This document shows positions 9,112-20,497 of a stretch of 64,000 bases of DNA, piece by piece; within the stretch, counting starts at the first letter, position 1; every line of letters begins with the position of its first letter. Both the position numbers and the translations under genes were made by a program. The DNA is from Vibrio europaeus (GTDB lineage: Bacteria; Pseudomonadota; Gammaproteobacteria; Enterobacterales; Vibrionaceae): positions 32,864 to 96,863 of the forward strand of contig NZ_LUAX01000006.1 of assembly GCF_001695575.1 (NCBI RefSeq), in the 5' to 3' direction. The notes under the pieces are model-generated. The model had not been told where the DNA came from. It did no database searches and worked only from the letters and a program-made list of their open reading frames with translations.

Positions 9112-11547
9112 TTATTTAGTCCCTGTCGCCTGACAGATACTTTCTTTGATGGTTAGGCGAACTTCTGGATAGAGCATCGAGTAAAGCAGGTTGGCTAATT
9201 CCGTGCTCTTGTCACTATCGCAGTTGCCATCAACGTCGAGATAAGCTTGTTGTTTCAATGTCGTAAACAGTGCAGAGAAAACGCCCTTATCAAAGAACTC
9301 TGGGGCATTGATTCCATGTAAACGACCTAAGCGTTGTGCGATATCTTGGCTCTTAAGCTCTAAGTCGGCTTTACCCAGTTCAGGGTTTGCCACTAGTAGG
9401 TTAAGTGCAATCGCATAGCGTTGCAGTGTTTCGGTAATGGTGCGACCAAGCAGAACCAATACTTGGTTGTTGGCTTGGTTTATTGCAACGTTTTGCTCGC
9501 TATCGATGGTCACTAAGCCTTGGTGAGCGATCTCTTCGATGTACGCCTCAGTCAGTTCACCGAGCTTTTCTTCCTCAATACTCAAGAACAGCTCTTGTTT
9601 TAAGAATGGGTAAACCAGCGCCACATTTTGCTTGATCTGCTCTAATGACAACTGCTGATGGCGAACCAACATTTGAGCGATTAACGAAGGTAGAGCCAAC
9701 AAATGGATAATGTTGTTGCGGTAGTAGGTCATCAGAATCGACTGATTGCGATCTAGCGATACGATTTCACCCATACTGTCTGTCTCGATAAGGAACTTAT
9801 CCAGTGTCTCGGCATGTTTGACTAACGCTTGTGCATCCTCTTCAGGGACTGTATAGGTTGCAGAGTAAGGCACATTCTTAAGGATCGATAAATAACAATC
9901 GATCTGATTGACCAAGCTATCACGTGACAATGCACGTTGACGCGAAGCGAGTAGGGCGGTTGCACACAGTGTCAGAGCGTTAGCCGCAGCCGCATCGTTA
10001 ATGTGTGTCATCATCTTGGTGGCTAAGCCATTGACTACTGGGTTGAGCCACTGTGGTTTGGTTGCACCCATAGGATCGATATCTTTAGTCCACTCCGGTG
10101 CATGCTCGTTCAGATATTGGTTCAGTGGAATAGGCTCACCGAAGTTAACGTACCCTTGGCCGAAGTTGCGTAGCTTGCGAATCGTGCGCAGCACTAGGCC
10201 GGCATTTTCTTTTTCTTTGCGCTTACCACGTAGTTCTTTGGCGTAAGTCCCCACCTCCATAACATGCTCATAGCCGATGTAAACCGGAACCAGTGTTACT
10301 GGGCGATTTAGACCACGCAACATGGCTTGGACTGTCATAGCTAGCATACCGGTTTTCGCTTGTAGCAGGCGACCAGTACGCGAACGTCCGCCTTCACTGA
10401 AGTACTCTACCGAGTAGCCTTTAGCAAACAGCTCCGCTAGGTACTCACGGAAGATAGTGGAGTAAAGTTTATTACCTTTAAAGCTACGGCGAATAAAGAA
10501 CGCACCACCACGACGGAACATAGGTCCCGCAGGGAAGAAGTTAAGGTTAATGCCTGCCGCAATATGTGGAGGAACCATGCCTTCTCGGTACAGTACGTAA
10601 GAAAGCAGTAAGTAGTCCATATGACTACGATGACAAGGCACGTAGACGATTTCGTGACCATCTTGCGCCAGTTTGCGTACCGTGGCGGCATTGGTGATGT
10701 TCAAGCCTTGGTAAATACGATTCCACAACCAGCCGAGTAGGCGTTCGCCATTTTTTATCAAGGAGTAAGAGAAGTTTGCCGCAATCTCATCCATGATGGC
10801 ATGCGCTTCTTTGCGCACTTTCTCAATAGGCACACCTTTAGACTTTGCTTCATCTTCGATAACTTTTTCAATCGCTTTTGATTTCATCAGACGATTAAAT
10901 AGTGCTTGTCGACTTGGCAAATTAGGCCCTGAAGCGGCTAGTTTCTGACGAGAGAAGTGGATACGCGCTACACGTGCCAACTTATGAGCAATTGAAGCAT
11001 CTGTGCCATGTGAATCCGCCATGTAACGCAGAGAAACCACAGGGCTAATACGCACTAAACAGTCACGACCAGATAGCAAAACAGCCTTGGCTTTTTGTGG
11101 ACCGTTTAAAGACTGTAAGTAAGGCTTTTGCTGTGACTCTTTACCTGGCTTACGTCCCCAAAGTACCGTTGCAGGAATCATTTGCACATCGAGTTCTGAA
11201 TCAAACTTGTGCAGCTCAAGCAGATCAGAGAAAAGCGTCACTGATGTGCTTGGTACATCTTGATCGCTGTCCATTACGGTTTGGCGAGCAGAGGTAAATA
11301 CGTAGCGGTTAAATGCTTTGCCGTTGATTTCGACTGGCTCTAGCGGGTCGGGTAAACCAAGTGCAATGACTTGTTTTTGCAGCGCGAGGAGATCAACAGC
11401 TGAGCGATATGGCAGAGCGTAAATAATGGGCTTGTTTATATCAATGCTATGATCTTCAATAGGATTTGAAGGAATTGTGGTCCCTTTAACTAACACTGAC
11501 ATAGGCAGTTTTAGTAAGGTGCGCGATAACATTCGTCCAGAAGACAT
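9112..11547 (-). CDS. plsB: Glycerol-3-phosphate acyltransferase PlsB
   Basis: A membrane-associated enzyme that acylates sn-1 of glycerol-3-phosphate, the first step of phospholipid synthesis. The acyltransferase blocks are [15 protein letters not shown] (HxxxxD, about residue 305), [27 protein letters not shown] and VPVYIGYE. The frame begins at 11595, but the ATG at 11547 ([15 protein letters not shown]) gives about 811 aa, nearer the size of E. coli PlsB (807), so it is preferred; neither start has a strong ribosome site. It is divergent from dgkA, linking phospholipid synthesis with diacylglycerol recycling. Confidence 0.94.
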   Translation of the reverse strand: MSSGRMLSRTLLKLPMSVLVKGTTIPSNPIEDHSIDINKPIIYALPYRSAVDLLALQKQVIALGLPDPLEPVEINGKAFNRYVFTSARQTVMDSDQDVPSTSVTLFSDLLELHKFDSELDVQMIPATVLWGRKPGKESQQKPYLQSLNGPQKAKAVLLSGRDCLVRISPVVSLRYMADSHGTDASIAHKLARVARIHFSRQKLAASGPNLPSRQALFNRLMKSKAIEKVIEDEAKSKGVPIEKVRKEAHAIMDEIAANFSYSLIKNGERLLGWLWNRIYQGLNITNAATVRKLAQDGHEIVYVPCHRSHMDYLLLSYVLYREGMVPPHIAAGINLNFFPAGPMFRRGGAFFIRRSFKGNKLYSTIFREYLAELFAKGYSVEYFSEGGRSRTGRLLQAKTGMLAMTVQAMLRGLNRPVTLVPVYIGYEHVMEVGTYAKELRGKRKEKENAGLVLRTIRKLRNFGQGYVNFGEPIPLNQYLNEHAPEWTKDIDPMGATKPQWLNPVVNGLATKMMTHINDAAAANALTLCATALLASRQRALSRDSLVNQIDCYLSILKNVPYSATYTVPEEDAQALVKHAETLDKFLIETDSMGEIVSLDRNQSILMTYYRNNIIHLLALPSLIAQMLVRHQQLSLEQIKQNVALVYPFLKQELFLSIEEEKLGELTEAYIEEIAHQGLVTIDSEQNVAINQANNQVLVLLGRTITETLQRYAIALNLLVANPELGKADLELKSQDIAQRLGRLHGINAPEFFDKGVFSALFTTLKQQAYLDVDGNCDSDKSTELANLLYSMLYPEVRLTIKESICQATGTK

Positions 11548-11751
11548 AAGGTTCTTAGCCTCAAAAATAGATGGTTTGCATAAGCACATTTCCATTTCTC
11601 TAACTATAGAACTGGGAATGCGCCCAAGCGTGTATTTTTATAGCCGGCAAGGATAACAGAAACTGGTCGAACCTTTTACTTATTATTGATTAGGAAAACG
11701 TCAATTTTTAAGTCATCAAGCTATCGAGATAATTATTAAAGAGAAATTAAC

Positions 11752-12114
11752 TTGCCACACAAAACACTCCACGGATTTAAACGAATCAAAAACGCGACGC
11801 AGTACTCCTGCCAAGGTCTAAAGGCTGCATTTAAACACGAACCTGCCTTTCAAGAAGAAGTCGCGTTAGCCGCGCTCATGATTCCGGCGGCTTTATTTAT
11901 TGGTGACAGTCAGTGGGAGAGGATACTGCTGATCGCGACAGTGGTATTGGTATTGATCGCTGAACTGTTTAATAGTGCGATTGAAGCGGTTGTTGACCGA
12001 GTTGGGACGGAGCACCACGAGCTTGCCGGACGGGCGAAAGATATGGGCTCTGCTGCTGTGATGGTGACCATGCTATTAACCGGTTATGTCTGGCTAGAGA
12101 TCCTGTTCTTTTAA
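11752..12114 (+). CDS. dgkA: Diacylglycerol kinase DgkA
   Basis: A 120-residue integral membrane kinase that phosphorylates diacylglycerol to phosphatidate. It has the family pattern EAFQEE-like helix, ELFNSAIEAVVDRVG (about residues 70-84, catalytic Glu and Asn) and AGRAKDMGSAAV, with three membrane helices. The start codon appears to be TTG at 11752; no better start lies downstream without truncating the N-terminal amphipathic helix. Confidence 0.93.
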   Translation: MPHKTLHGFKRIKNATQYSCQGLKAAFKHEPAFQEEVALAALMIPAALFIGDSQWERILLIATVVLVLIAELFNSAIEAVVDRVGTEHHELAGRAKDMGSAAVMVTMLLTGYVWLEILFF

Positions 12115-12180
12115 CGCGTTCGACGTGTAAATTGCTAACTCGCTAAAAAACAAGCAATTGGCTTTTCATTTGAACAATTA

Positions 12181-12216
12181 CTGGATATACTCACAGTTAA
12201 CTGTATAAAAAGACAG
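12181..12216 (+). promoter_or_regulatory. Two LexA (SOS) boxes upstream of lexA
   Basis: Two CTG-N10-CAG operators: ctggatatactcacag at 12181-12196 and ctgtataaaaagacag at 12201-12216, directly before the lexA ribosome site. A tandem pair at this position is the known autoregulatory arrangement of lexA. Confidence 0.92.
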
Positions 12217-12223
12217 GTGACTT

Positions 12224-12844
12224 ATGAAGCCGTTAACGCCCCGCCAACAACAAGTTTTTGATCTGATCAAAAGCAAAATCGAAGACACTGGTATGCCACC
12301 AACACGTGCTGAAATTGCACGCGAACTTGGCTTCCGTTCAGCAAATGCTGCTGAAGAACACCTCAAAGCCCTTGCACGTAAGCAAGCGATTGAAATTATT
12401 CCAGGTGCCTCTCGTGGAATCCGTATTCTACTTGAAGATGCTGCCAACGATGATGCAGGACTGCCTCTTATCGGCCAAGTAGCGGCGGGTGAGCCGATTC
12501 TTGCTCAGGAGCATGTAGAGACTCATTACCAAGTTGATCCAGGTATGTTCAAGCCTCAAGCTGACTTCTTACTGCGTGTAAATGGCGAAAGTATGAAAGA
12601 CATCGGTATTATGGATGGCGACTTGCTTGCGGTGCATAAAACTCAAGATGTACGTGATGGTCAGGTTGTCGTGGCTCGTGTTGACGATGACGTAACGGTT
12701 AAACGTCTAGAACGTAAAGGTTCAACAGTGCTGCTTCATGCTGAGAACGAAGAGTTTGAGCCTATTAAAGTGGATCTGACTAGTCAGCACCTAGCGATTG
12801 AAGGTCTAGCGGTAGGCATTATTCGCAATACAGATTGGATGTAA
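12224..12844 (+). CDS. lexA: SOS response repressor LexA
   Basis: A 206-residue repressor and self-cleaving serine peptidase. The winged-helix DNA-binding domain covers residues 1-70 ([24 protein letters not shown]). The Ala-Gly cleavage site is in VAAGEPI (about 87), the catalytic Ser in [11 protein letters not shown] (about 122) and Lys in [18 protein letters not shown] (about 159). RecA-stimulated cleavage induces the SOS regulon. Two SOS boxes upstream show autoregulation. Confidence 0.97.
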   Translation: MKPLTPRQQQVFDLIKSKIEDTGMPPTRAEIARELGFRSANAAEEHLKALARKQAIEIIPGASRGIRILLEDAANDDAGLPLIGQVAAGEPILAQEHVETHYQVDPGMFKPQADFLLRVNGESMKDIGIMDGDLLAVHKTQDVRDGQVVVARVDDDVTVKRLERKGSTVLLHAENEEFEPIKVDLTSQHLAIEGLAVGIIRNTDWM

Positions 12845-12887
12845 CCGACTCTGTTTGAGATTTATTCTCACTTGTTGATTTTGTAAC

Positions 12888-12902
12888 TGATATTCATTAT
12901 CA
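12888..12902. promoter_or_regulatory. Putative Fur box upstream of the methyltransferase gene
   Basis: tgatattcattatca is a 7-1-7 inverted repeat with one mismatch to the Fur pattern (tgataat-n-attatca). It lies about 30 bp before the start of the 12934 gene. This is a sequence match only. Confidence 0.4.
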
Positions 12903-12933
12903 TCTTTACTCTGGCTACGGAAGGAAGATGATA

Positions 12934-13746
12934 ATGGCCGTCGATCACACATCAGCTAAACATCGCTATCAAATCCCTGCTAATTTATTGCAACCGTTAT
13001 GGCTTCGTAGCCGAGAAAGTTTAGTTGATAATGGATTAGTCTACGACCCAATTGCAGCGCGTGCCTGTCAGCGCTGCCATTTAGCACCGGAATGCCTTTC
13101 TGGTGATATTGACCAAAAACAACTCCTTCACGTTACGCTTACTCAGCTGTGCGATCAGCAGGTTTCTGCTTTTATTAAACGCAATCCAGATGGTTGGATC
13201 GTCAATGTTGGTGCAGGGCTGGATACGCGTTTTTATCGTGTTGATAATGGCCGATGCAACTGGTTAGAGCTCGATGTGACAGAAAACTTATTGTGGCGTC
13301 AGAAACTGTTTCACAGTAGTGAACGTTATCACCATGTTTGCGGTAGCGTTGATGATGTCAGTTGGTTGGAACAGTTACCTATTCCAGAAAAAACGCCTGT
13401 GATGATAGTGTGTGAACATGCTTTGCTTGATTGCAGTCAGCAACAAGTGGCCAAGTTCATTCAAGCGCTAGGTTGCCACTTTGACTCAGCAAGAGCTTGC
13501 GTTGTATTAGCGGGCGATCTTAGTCATTCCAAGCTAGGGCAGAAAATGGGCGCGGGGCAATATGCTCACGGGTACAGCGCACCGGGCGATGCCATGTTAG
13601 GCTATTTACCTTGGGCACGCTGGGCGAAAACCTATTCTCCGCTTGATCGCGATTGTGGTCGCTGGAAACTATGGCAACGCTGGCTGACTAAGATGAACTT
13701 TTTAAAGCAAAGATTAACGCCGGTATTGGTTCAGCTTCGCTGGTAA
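12934..13746 (+). CDS. Putative class I SAM-dependent methyltransferase (LCMT-like)
   Basis: About 270 residues. The motif VNVGAGLDTRFYRVD (about residues 88-102) is the SAM-binding signature of the leucine carboxyl methyltransferase-like family (PF04072 type), preceded by a Cys-rich stretch (CQRCHLAPEC, about 45-54). The product and substrate are unknown. An ATG at 12928 is possible, but the GGAAGGAAG site spaces better to 12934. It sits between lexA and dinF, where E. coli has no gene, and has a Fur-like operator upstream. Confidence 0.7.
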   Translation: MAVDHTSAKHRYQIPANLLQPLWLRSRESLVDNGLVYDPIAARACQRCHLAPECLSGDIDQKQLLHVTLTQLCDQQVSAFIKRNPDGWIVNVGAGLDTRFYRVDNGRCNWLELDVTENLLWRQKLFHSSERYHHVCGSVDDVSWLEQLPIPEKTPVMIVCEHALLDCSQQQVAKFIQALGCHFDSARACVVLAGDLSHSKLGQKMGAGQYAHGYSAPGDAMLGYLPWARWAKTYSPLDRDCGRWKLWQRWLTKMNFLKQRLTPVLVQLRW

Positions 13747-13757
13747 TCTCGTTACAC

Positions 13758-15125
13758 TTGTCACTCAATTCTAGTCAGAGTGACAACGTGCAAATTCTTC
13801 AAACCCTTTCTAACCGCACCGTGCATAAGCAAGTCTTGTTGCTTGCTATTCCTATGGTGCTTTCCAACATCACAGTGCCATTACTCGGGCTGGTGGATGC
13901 GGCAGTCATCGGACACCTCGACCATGCATGGTATCTCGGCGGTGTTGCGCTGGGCAGCACTATGATCAGCGTGACGTTTTGGCTGCTAGGCTTTCTGCGT
14001 ATGTCGACCACGGGGCTTGCCGCCCAATCTTATGGCGCAGAGAGCAAACATCAACTTGGGTTGGTCTTCACCCAAGGCATGACAATGGCTCTTGGCTTTG
14101 CCGCCGTTTTTCTTCTCTTCCATCAATCCATTGCACAATGGGTATTTAGCTTTAGTGACGCCAGTGAACAGGTAAAGCACTATGGCGCGCAGTATTTCGC
14201 GATCCGAGCTTGGAGTGCGCCTGCCGCCTTGGCGAATTTCGTCTTGCTTGGTTGGTTGCTAGGTACGCAAAACGCCAAAGCGCCGATGTGGATGGTGATC
14301 ATCGCTAATGTGACCAACATCGTTCTCGACATACTATTTGTGATCGGATTAGGTTGGAAAGTCGAGGGTGCGGCATTGGCTTCTGTGATTGCGGATTACA
14401 CTGGAATGAGTTTTGGTCTGATTTGCGTATGGCGTAAATGGAGCCGGGACAGCCTACCGCCAGTGTTGAACTTAATTAAAGACACCACCAATGGCTTAAG
14501 CCGCTTTGTTAAGCTCAATCGAGATATCTTTTTACGTTCACTGTGCTTGCAAGCCACGTTTACCTTTATGACTTTTCAAGGAGCGAGTTTCGGTGATGAA
14601 ATTGTAGCTGCTAATGCCGTGTTGATGAGCTTTCTGATGATGATTTCTTACGGCATGGATGGATTCGCTTACGCGATGGAAGCCATGGTCGGTAAAGCCA
14701 TTGGTGCGAAAGACCGAGAGCAGCTCAATCAATCGCTGATTGGCACCTTTTTCTGGAGCTTGGTTATCTGTGGATTACTGACCTTAGCATTTGTCCTGCT
14801 AGGATCGAACCTGATCGGATTGATCACTGATATTTCAGCCGTTCATGCATTGGCGATGGAGTATTTGCCTTGGTTGATTGCCATGCCGCTTGTGTCAATG
14901 TGGTGCTTTCTATTTGATGGCATCTTTGTTGGTGCAACAAAAGGTAAAGAGATGCGTAACAGCATGTTCTTATCAACCTGTGCCTTTTTTGCGATTTTCT
15001 ATTTATCGATGGATTTAGGTAATCACGCTCTGTGGCTAGCAATGTTGAGCTTTATGGCCATGCGCGGTTTAACCCTAGCGATAATCTTAACCCTCCAGTG
15101 GCGGAGAAACACTTTTCTCGCCTAA
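13758..15125 (+). CDS. dinF: MATE-family efflux transporter (DinF-like)
   Basis: About 450 residues with 12 predicted membrane helices. The N-terminal LLAIPMVLSNITVPLLGLVDAAVIGHL is characteristic of DinF in the MATE superfamily of Na+- or H+-coupled multidrug exporters. In E. coli dinF directly follows lexA and is SOS-induced; here a methyltransferase gene intervenes 12 bp upstream. The start may be TTG 13758 or GTG 13788; neither has a strong ribosome site. A terminator follows. Confidence 0.82.
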   Translation: MSLNSSQSDNVQILQTLSNRTVHKQVLLLAIPMVLSNITVPLLGLVDAAVIGHLDHAWYLGGVALGSTMISVTFWLLGFLRMSTTGLAAQSYGAESKHQLGLVFTQGMTMALGFAAVFLLFHQSIAQWVFSFSDASEQVKHYGAQYFAIRAWSAPAALANFVLLGWLLGTQNAKAPMWMVIIANVTNIVLDILFVIGLGWKVEGAALASVIADYTGMSFGLICVWRKWSRDSLPPVLNLIKDTTNGLSRFVKLNRDIFLRSLCLQATFTFMTFQGASFGDEIVAANAVLMSFLMMISYGMDGFAYAMEAMVGKAIGAKDREQLNQSLIGTFFWSLVICGLLTLAFVLLGSNLIGLITDISAVHALAMEYLPWLIAMPLVSMWCFLFDGIFVGATKGKEMRNSMFLSTCAFFAIFYLSMDLGNHALWLAMLSFMAMRGLTLAIILTLQWRRNTFLA

Positions 15126-15137
15126 TTAACAGATGCC

Positions 15138-15166
15138 AGCCGAGTCACCGCACTCGGCTTTTTTCT
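15138..15166 (+). terminator. Terminator after dinF-like gene
   Basis: The stem agccgagt / actcggct is followed by TTTTTT. Confidence 0.85.
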
Positions 15167-15340
15167 ATCTCTACTAGGGTCAACAGGCCCTAAGATTATT
15201 ACGTGTGCGTAAAAATGATTTTCAAAAAGGTGGGATTATAAAATTTCGATTAGCGCCTAAAATACTCAGCAACAAAACGACGCAGCGCAGTGAGAGTTCC
15301 TCAACTACGCTTATGACGTCCCTATATACATAAAATATAA

Positions 15341-16501
<1,161 letters not shown>

Positions 16502-16520
16502 CTGAGCTAAATAGATAAAC

Positions 16521-16552
16521 ACAACGCCCTAATACAAGGGCGTTGTTATCTT
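16521..16552 (+). terminator. Intercistronic hairpin between frmA and fghA
   Basis: The stem acaacgccct / agggcgttgt with a short loop and weak T tract may attenuate or terminate transcription between the two genes. Confidence 0.6.
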
Positions 16553-16576
16553 CTGAATTTTTAATCTGGGGTGGTT

Positions 16577-17416
16577 ATGACCATTGAAAACGTAAGCCAA
16601 GCCAAGGTATTTGGTGGTTGGCACAAACAGTACACGCATGATTCTGAGGTTCTAAGCTGCAACATGCGTTTCGCAATCTTTTTGCCACCTAACGCGACCA
16701 AAGCCAAACCTGTGCCTGCGCTGTACTGGCTATCTGGCCTAACCTGTACCGACGAAAACTTTATGCAAAAGGCAGGGGCGTTTCGCCGGGCTGCTGAATT
16801 AGGTATTGCCATCGTAGCACCAGATACTAGCCCTAGAGGTGAAGAGGTCGCAGATGATGAAGGTTACGATCTAGGACAAGGTGCGGGTTTTTATCTTAAT
16901 GCAACCCAGGAGCCTTGGTCTCGTCACTATCATATGTATGACTATGTCACCCAAGAGCTGCCATCTTTGATTGAAGCTAGCTTCCCTGTTTCATCGATTA
17001 AGTCCATTGCAGGGCATAGCATGGGCGGACACGGCGCGCTGACTATAGGGCTAAAAAATTCACAGCAGTACCGCTCAATTTCCGCCTTTAGCCCGATCAC
17101 TAATCCTATGCAGTGTCCTTGGGGGCAAAAAGCGTTTAATGCCTACCTAGGTAATGACTTTGAGGCTTGGCGAGAGTATGACGCCAGTGAGTTATTAAAG
17201 CAGGCGCAAGCTAAGCTGCCGATTTTAGTCGACCAAGGCGATGCAGATAGCTTTCTGGTTGAACAACTCAAACCACAAGCATTGATTGCCGCAGCGCAAA
17301 TCCATGATTCTGACGTTGAAGTGAGAATGCAGTCAGGTTATGACCACAGCTACTATTTCATTTCGAGCTTTATTGATCAGCACCTTGAGTTTCATGCCAC
17401 ATACCTGAATCAATAG
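16577..17416 (+). CDS. fghA: S-formylglutathione hydrolase
   Basis: An esterase-D-type alpha/beta hydrolase of about 279 residues that splits S-formylglutathione into formate and glutathione. Nucleophile elbow GHSMGGHGAL (Ser at about residue 148), the PALYWLSGLTCTDENF oxyanion-region motif and the C-terminal HSYYFISSFI histidine are intact. A GTG two codons upstream exists; the ATG at 16577 is chosen for spacing to CTGGGG. It is paired with the dehydrogenase upstream. Confidence 0.94.
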   Translation: MTIENVSQAKVFGGWHKQYTHDSEVLSCNMRFAIFLPPNATKAKPVPALYWLSGLTCTDENFMQKAGAFRRAAELGIAIVAPDTSPRGEEVADDEGYDLGQGAGFYLNATQEPWSRHYHMYDYVTQELPSLIEASFPVSSIKSIAGHSMGGHGALTIGLKNSQQYRSISAFSPITNPMQCPWGQKAFNAYLGNDFEAWREYDASELLKQAQAKLPILVDQGDADSFLVEQLKPQALIAAAQIHDSDVEVRMQSGYDHSYYFISSFIDQHLEFHATYLNQ

Positions 17417-17429
17417 CTGAAGAAACTAA

Positions 17430-17462
17430 AAAGCCGCAACTTAATTGAGTTGCGGCTTTTCT
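17430..17462. terminator. Bidirectional terminator between fghA and sthA
   Basis: The stem aaagccgcaact / agttgcggcttt lies between convergent genes. Confidence 0.88.
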
Positions 17463-17482
17463 ATATTTAGCTGGTGGCTTAT

Positions 17483-18883
17483 TTAAAACAAACGATTAAG
17501 CCCATTGAGAGCCGCTACGCGATAAGCCTCGGCCATAGTTGGGTAGTTGAAAGTAGTGTTGACGAAATACTCGATGGTATTCGCTTCCCCTTTCTGTTCC
17601 ATAATGGCTTGGCCGATGTGGATGATTTCTGCTGCGCGCTCACCAAAACAATGAATACCAAGAATCTCTTTCGTTTCGCGGTGGAAGAGAATCTTCAAGC
17701 TACCGATATCTTTCCCCGCGATTTGAGCGCGAGCTAAGTGTTTGAAAGAAGAACGTCCAACCTCATAAGGCACTTTTGCGGCGGTCAGTTCTTGCTCTGT
17801 TTTGCCTACTGAGCTGATCTCCGGAATGGTATAGATACCAGTAGGAATATCCTCAATAAGATTGCCGTCCGCTTTGCCTTTATTGATGGCCTGAGCGACA
17901 AAGCGTCCTTGGTCATAAGCGGCACTTGCGAGGCTCGGGTAGCCAATCACGTCACCAACAGCATAAACATGTTCAACTTCGGTTTGATAGTTACCATCGA
18001 CTTTTAACTGTCCGCGAGAATCAGCCTCTAACCCAACTGCAGTTAGGTTGAGTTTGTCTGTGTTACCAGTCCGTCCGTTCGCGTATAGGATACAGTCGGC
18101 GCGCATTTTCTTACCGGATTCAAGATGAACAATGACGCCATCTTCTGTCCCTTCAATCTTCTCAAACGTTTCATCGTTGCGAATCACAACGCCACTATTC
18201 CAGAAGTGGTAAGACAAAGCGTCTGAAACTTCATTGTCTAAGAAAGCAAGTAGGCGATCTCGGGTATTGATTAGGTCTGTTTTGACACCTAAACCGCGGA
18301 AAATCGATGCGTATTCACAACCAATAACCCCTGCGCCGTAGATGATGATATGACGCGGATCATGCTTAAGACTTAAGATAGAATCACTGTCGTAAATACG
18401 CTCGTGCATAAAGTCGACATTGTCTGGCTGGTATGGGCGAGAGCCTGTTGCTATAACAAAGCGGTCAGCGCTATAGGTCTCTTCCGTACCATCGCTTTGC
18501 ATTACGGCAATGGTATATTTATCGACAAAGCGAGCGGTACCAAAAATCAACGAGCATTGGTTACGGTCATAGAAGCCCTGGCGAAGTCGAGTCTGCTTAT
18601 CAATCACCGATTTGGCATGACCGAGAATGTTGGAAAAAGTCGAATGCAGGCTAGTGTTGTTGTGACAAAACAGGGGGTTGTTATTGAACTCAATGATTCG
18701 GCTTACTGCATGACGTAAAGCCTTTGAAGGGATAGTACCCCAGTGAGTACAGCCACCACCGACACTGCTTTCCTTTTCAACAATGGCAACATTTAAGCCC
18801 GCTTTGGTTAATCCCATCGCTGCCCCTTCGCCTCCGGGACCACTACCAATAACGATTACATCAAAGTGGTTGCTCTGGGCCAT
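17483..18883 (-). CDS. sthA: Soluble pyridine nucleotide transhydrogenase SthA
   Basis: An FAD flavoprotein of the disulfide-reductase fold that interconverts NADPH and NADH in the cytoplasm. The N-terminal FAD motif [14 protein letters not shown] (about residue 12) is followed by [17 protein letters not shown], where one redox Cys is replaced by Thr, as is normal for SthA. NAD motif [15 protein letters not shown] is at about 180. The frame extends ten codons upstream, but an AAGGAAG site precedes the ATG at 18883 (MAQSNHFD). It is divergent from fabR. Confidence 0.96.
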   Translation of the reverse strand: MAQSNHFDVIVIGSGPGGEGAAMGLTKAGLNVAIVEKESSVGGGCTHWGTIPSKALRHAVSRIIEFNNNPLFCHNNTSLHSTFSNILGHAKSVIDKQTRLRQGFYDRNQCSLIFGTARFVDKYTIAVMQSDGTEETYSADRFVIATGSRPYQPDNVDFMHERIYDSDSILSLKHDPRHIIIYGAGVIGCEYASIFRGLGVKTDLINTRDRLLAFLDNEVSDALSYHFWNSGVVIRNDETFEKIEGTEDGVIVHLESGKKMRADCILYANGRTGNTDKLNLTAVGLEADSRGQLKVDGNYQTEVEHVYAVGDVIGYPSLASAAYDQGRFVAQAINKGKADGNLIEDIPTGIYTIPEISSVGKTEQELTAAKVPYEVGRSSFKHLARAQIAGKDIGSLKILFHRETKEILGIHCFGERAAEIIHIGQAIMEQKGEANTIEYFVNTTFNYPTMAEAYRVAALNGLNRLF

Positions 18884-19180
18884 AGTTTCTTCCTTGTTAT
18901 AGATTCTTAACATTGCTTTAGCGAGATTTTAACTGATTCCGTTGGGGCGTACACCTAAAGCATACTAGACAGTCGGTGAGATCACGGAGAATCAAGCAAA
19001 TAGATTAAAGGGTATGTCGTATGTCTCTTATTAGGGGGGAAAAGATTGAATTCTCAACTTAACTCGGTTTAATTGCCACTCGGTCAACAAAGCACAAGAT
19101 TATGGCTTATCTCCTTAAGGCAATCGTTGTATATTAATGGCTATTGAAGTTAGAAAAACAGAAAAATAACTATGAAATCC

Positions 19181-19813
19181 ATGGGAATCCGTGCTCAGCA
19201 GAAAGAGAAAACGCGTCGCTCTTTGATTGACGCTGCATTCAGTCAGTTAAGCGCTGACCGAAGCTTTTCCAACCTGAGCTTACGTGAAGTATCACGAGAG
19301 GCGGGTATCGCTCCAACTTCATTCTATCGTCACTTTAAAGATATGGATGAGCTAGGTTTGACCATGGTTGATGAGGGGGGCTTGTTATTACGTCAGTTAA
19401 TGCGTCAAGCTCGCCAGCGTATCGTCAAAGAGGGCAGTGTGATTCGTACTTCGGTAGAGACCTTTATGGAATTTATCGAAAGTAGTCCTAACGTTTTCCG
19501 ACTATTATTACGTGAACGCTCGGGGACCTCGTTTGAATTTCGTACGGCTGTTGCTCGTGAGATGCAACACTTTGTTGCCGAGATGACAGAATATTTGATT
19601 AGTACTGGTATGGGCCGAGACGAAGCTTTTACTCAAGCAGAGGCATCGGTCACATTGGTATTCAGCTCTGGCGCGGAAGCTTTAGATTTAAATCGACGTG
19701 AACGCGATGAACTTGCCGAACGTCTAATTATGCAATTGCGAATGATAGCCAAAGGGGCTTTCTGGTATCGCAAAGAACGTGAACGTAACCGATTAAAAGG
19801 TGGGATAGATTAA
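19181..19813 (+). CDS. fabR: Unsaturated fatty acid biosynthesis repressor FabR (TetR family)
   Basis: About 210 residues. The N-terminal HTH ([20 protein letters not shown], about residues 36-55) and the start [14 protein letters not shown] match FabR, which represses fabA and fabB in response to the unsaturated acyl pool. An in-frame ATG lies three codons upstream (19172); the later one aligns with the E. coli protein. It overlaps yijD by one base (TAATG). Confidence 0.93.
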   Translation: MGIRAQQKEKTRRSLIDAAFSQLSADRSFSNLSLREVSREAGIAPTSFYRHFKDMDELGLTMVDEGGLLLRQLMRQARQRIVKEGSVIRTSVETFMEFIESSPNVFRLLLRERSGTSFEFRTAVAREMQHFVAEMTEYLISTGMGRDEAFTQAEASVTLVFSSGAEALDLNRRERDELAERLIMQLRMIAKGAFWYRKERERNRLKGGID

Positions 19814-20202
19814 TGTCGAATGAAACAAACCAAGTTAATCATGGTTCTGAGAAGAAAACACTGGTACTGGCTTTAATTGCGGGTATGTGTGGTGATGCTA
19901 TGCTGTCATGGCTAACCATGAGTGATGTGCCTTTCTCAATTTTTCCACTGATTGCGCTTGTGCTGTCAGTGCAAGCACTTTACCGAGAGTACCTAAGTAA
20001 CCCTGTGTCTGAAGATATCCCGCTAGTCGGTCTAGCGTGTTTCTTCGTCGGCGCATTTGGTCACTCAGCATTTGTTAAAGCTCAGTATCCAGACTCTGGC
20101 TCAAACATGTTAGCAATCTTTGTTACGCTGGGTTTGCTGCTTTGGGTAGCGAAAAAACTCGGCTTTCTGACGGCGCCAGCGAAGCCAAAAACTGAGTCGT
20201 AA
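19813..20202 (+). CDS. yijD: YijD-family inner-membrane protein (DUF1422)
   Basis: A 129-residue protein with four hydrophobic segments (about residues 15-35, 40-57, 75-93, 100-118). It is translationally coupled to fabR (TAATG overlap), the same fabR-yijD pair as in E. coli, where trmA comes next. Its function is unknown. The break of synteny right after it marks the island insertion. Confidence 0.85.
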   Translation: MSNETNQVNHGSEKKTLVLALIAGMCGDAMLSWLTMSDVPFSIFPLIALVLSVQALYREYLSNPVSEDIPLVGLACFFVGAFGHSAFVKAQYPDSGSNMLAIFVTLGLLLWVAKKLGFLTAPAKPKTES

Positions 20203-20225
20203 TGTCAGCTTAGTTGATGGATATA

Positions 20226-20255
20226 AAAAACGAGCCTAATGGCTCGTTTTTTGTT
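20226..20255 (+). terminator. Terminator after yijD
   Basis: The stem aaacgagcc / ggctcgttt is followed by T-rich sequence. Confidence 0.85.
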
Positions 20256-20267
20256 TGTTCTCAATGG

Positions 20268-20316
20268 TTACGCTTTGCGTTCCAGTAGCACACCAGCTTC
20301 CATATGGTGGGTAAAT
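20268..20316 (-). pseudogene. trmA: Displaced 3' end of the original trmA gene
   Basis: Read on the minus strand this encodes [14 protein letters not shown] and stop, the C-terminus of TrmA (the intact gene ends [14 protein letters not shown]). It is separated from the rest of trmA by the island. Upstream of this stretch (towards 20330) similarity stops. It is therefore the original gene tail, replaced by a tail carried in on the island. Confidence 0.85.
20287..20312. other. Left attachment site (attL core) of the trmA island
   Basis: The 26-bp sequence matches 57566-57591 at 24 of 26 positions in the same orientation. Both lie in the trmA C-terminal coding sequence, with the integrase gene just inside. 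Confidence 0.8.
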
Positions 20317-20441
20317 CGAACCTTTAATCCGCCAAAGTCTATAGAGTTATATTTTTTAATGTTAACTATCTGATTTTCTGATATTTTTGTAATCGTGTTG
20401 TCCGGTGAAGTCCAAAGCCGTACAATAGAAACTCGACGTTT

Positions 20442-20474
20442 GCCGTACCCCACGCCGTACCCAGAGCCGTACCC
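20442..20474 (+). repeat. Three 12-bp-spaced direct repeats (gccgtaccc) inside attL
   Basis: gccgtaccc occurs at 20442, 20454 and 20466, exactly 12 bp apart, just before the integrase gene; a partial copy lies at about 20417. Two more copies with the same spacing lie at the other island end. Position and spacing suggest arm-type integrase binding sites, by inference. Confidence 0.7.
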
Positions 20475-20497
20475 AGAAATGCAGAGGTTTTCCAACG

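Noticed and set aside
20442..20474. Short regular repeats as a CRISPR array
   Set aside because: Units are 9-12 bp with no unique spacers of CRISPR length and no cas genes; their place beside the integrase fits arm sites.
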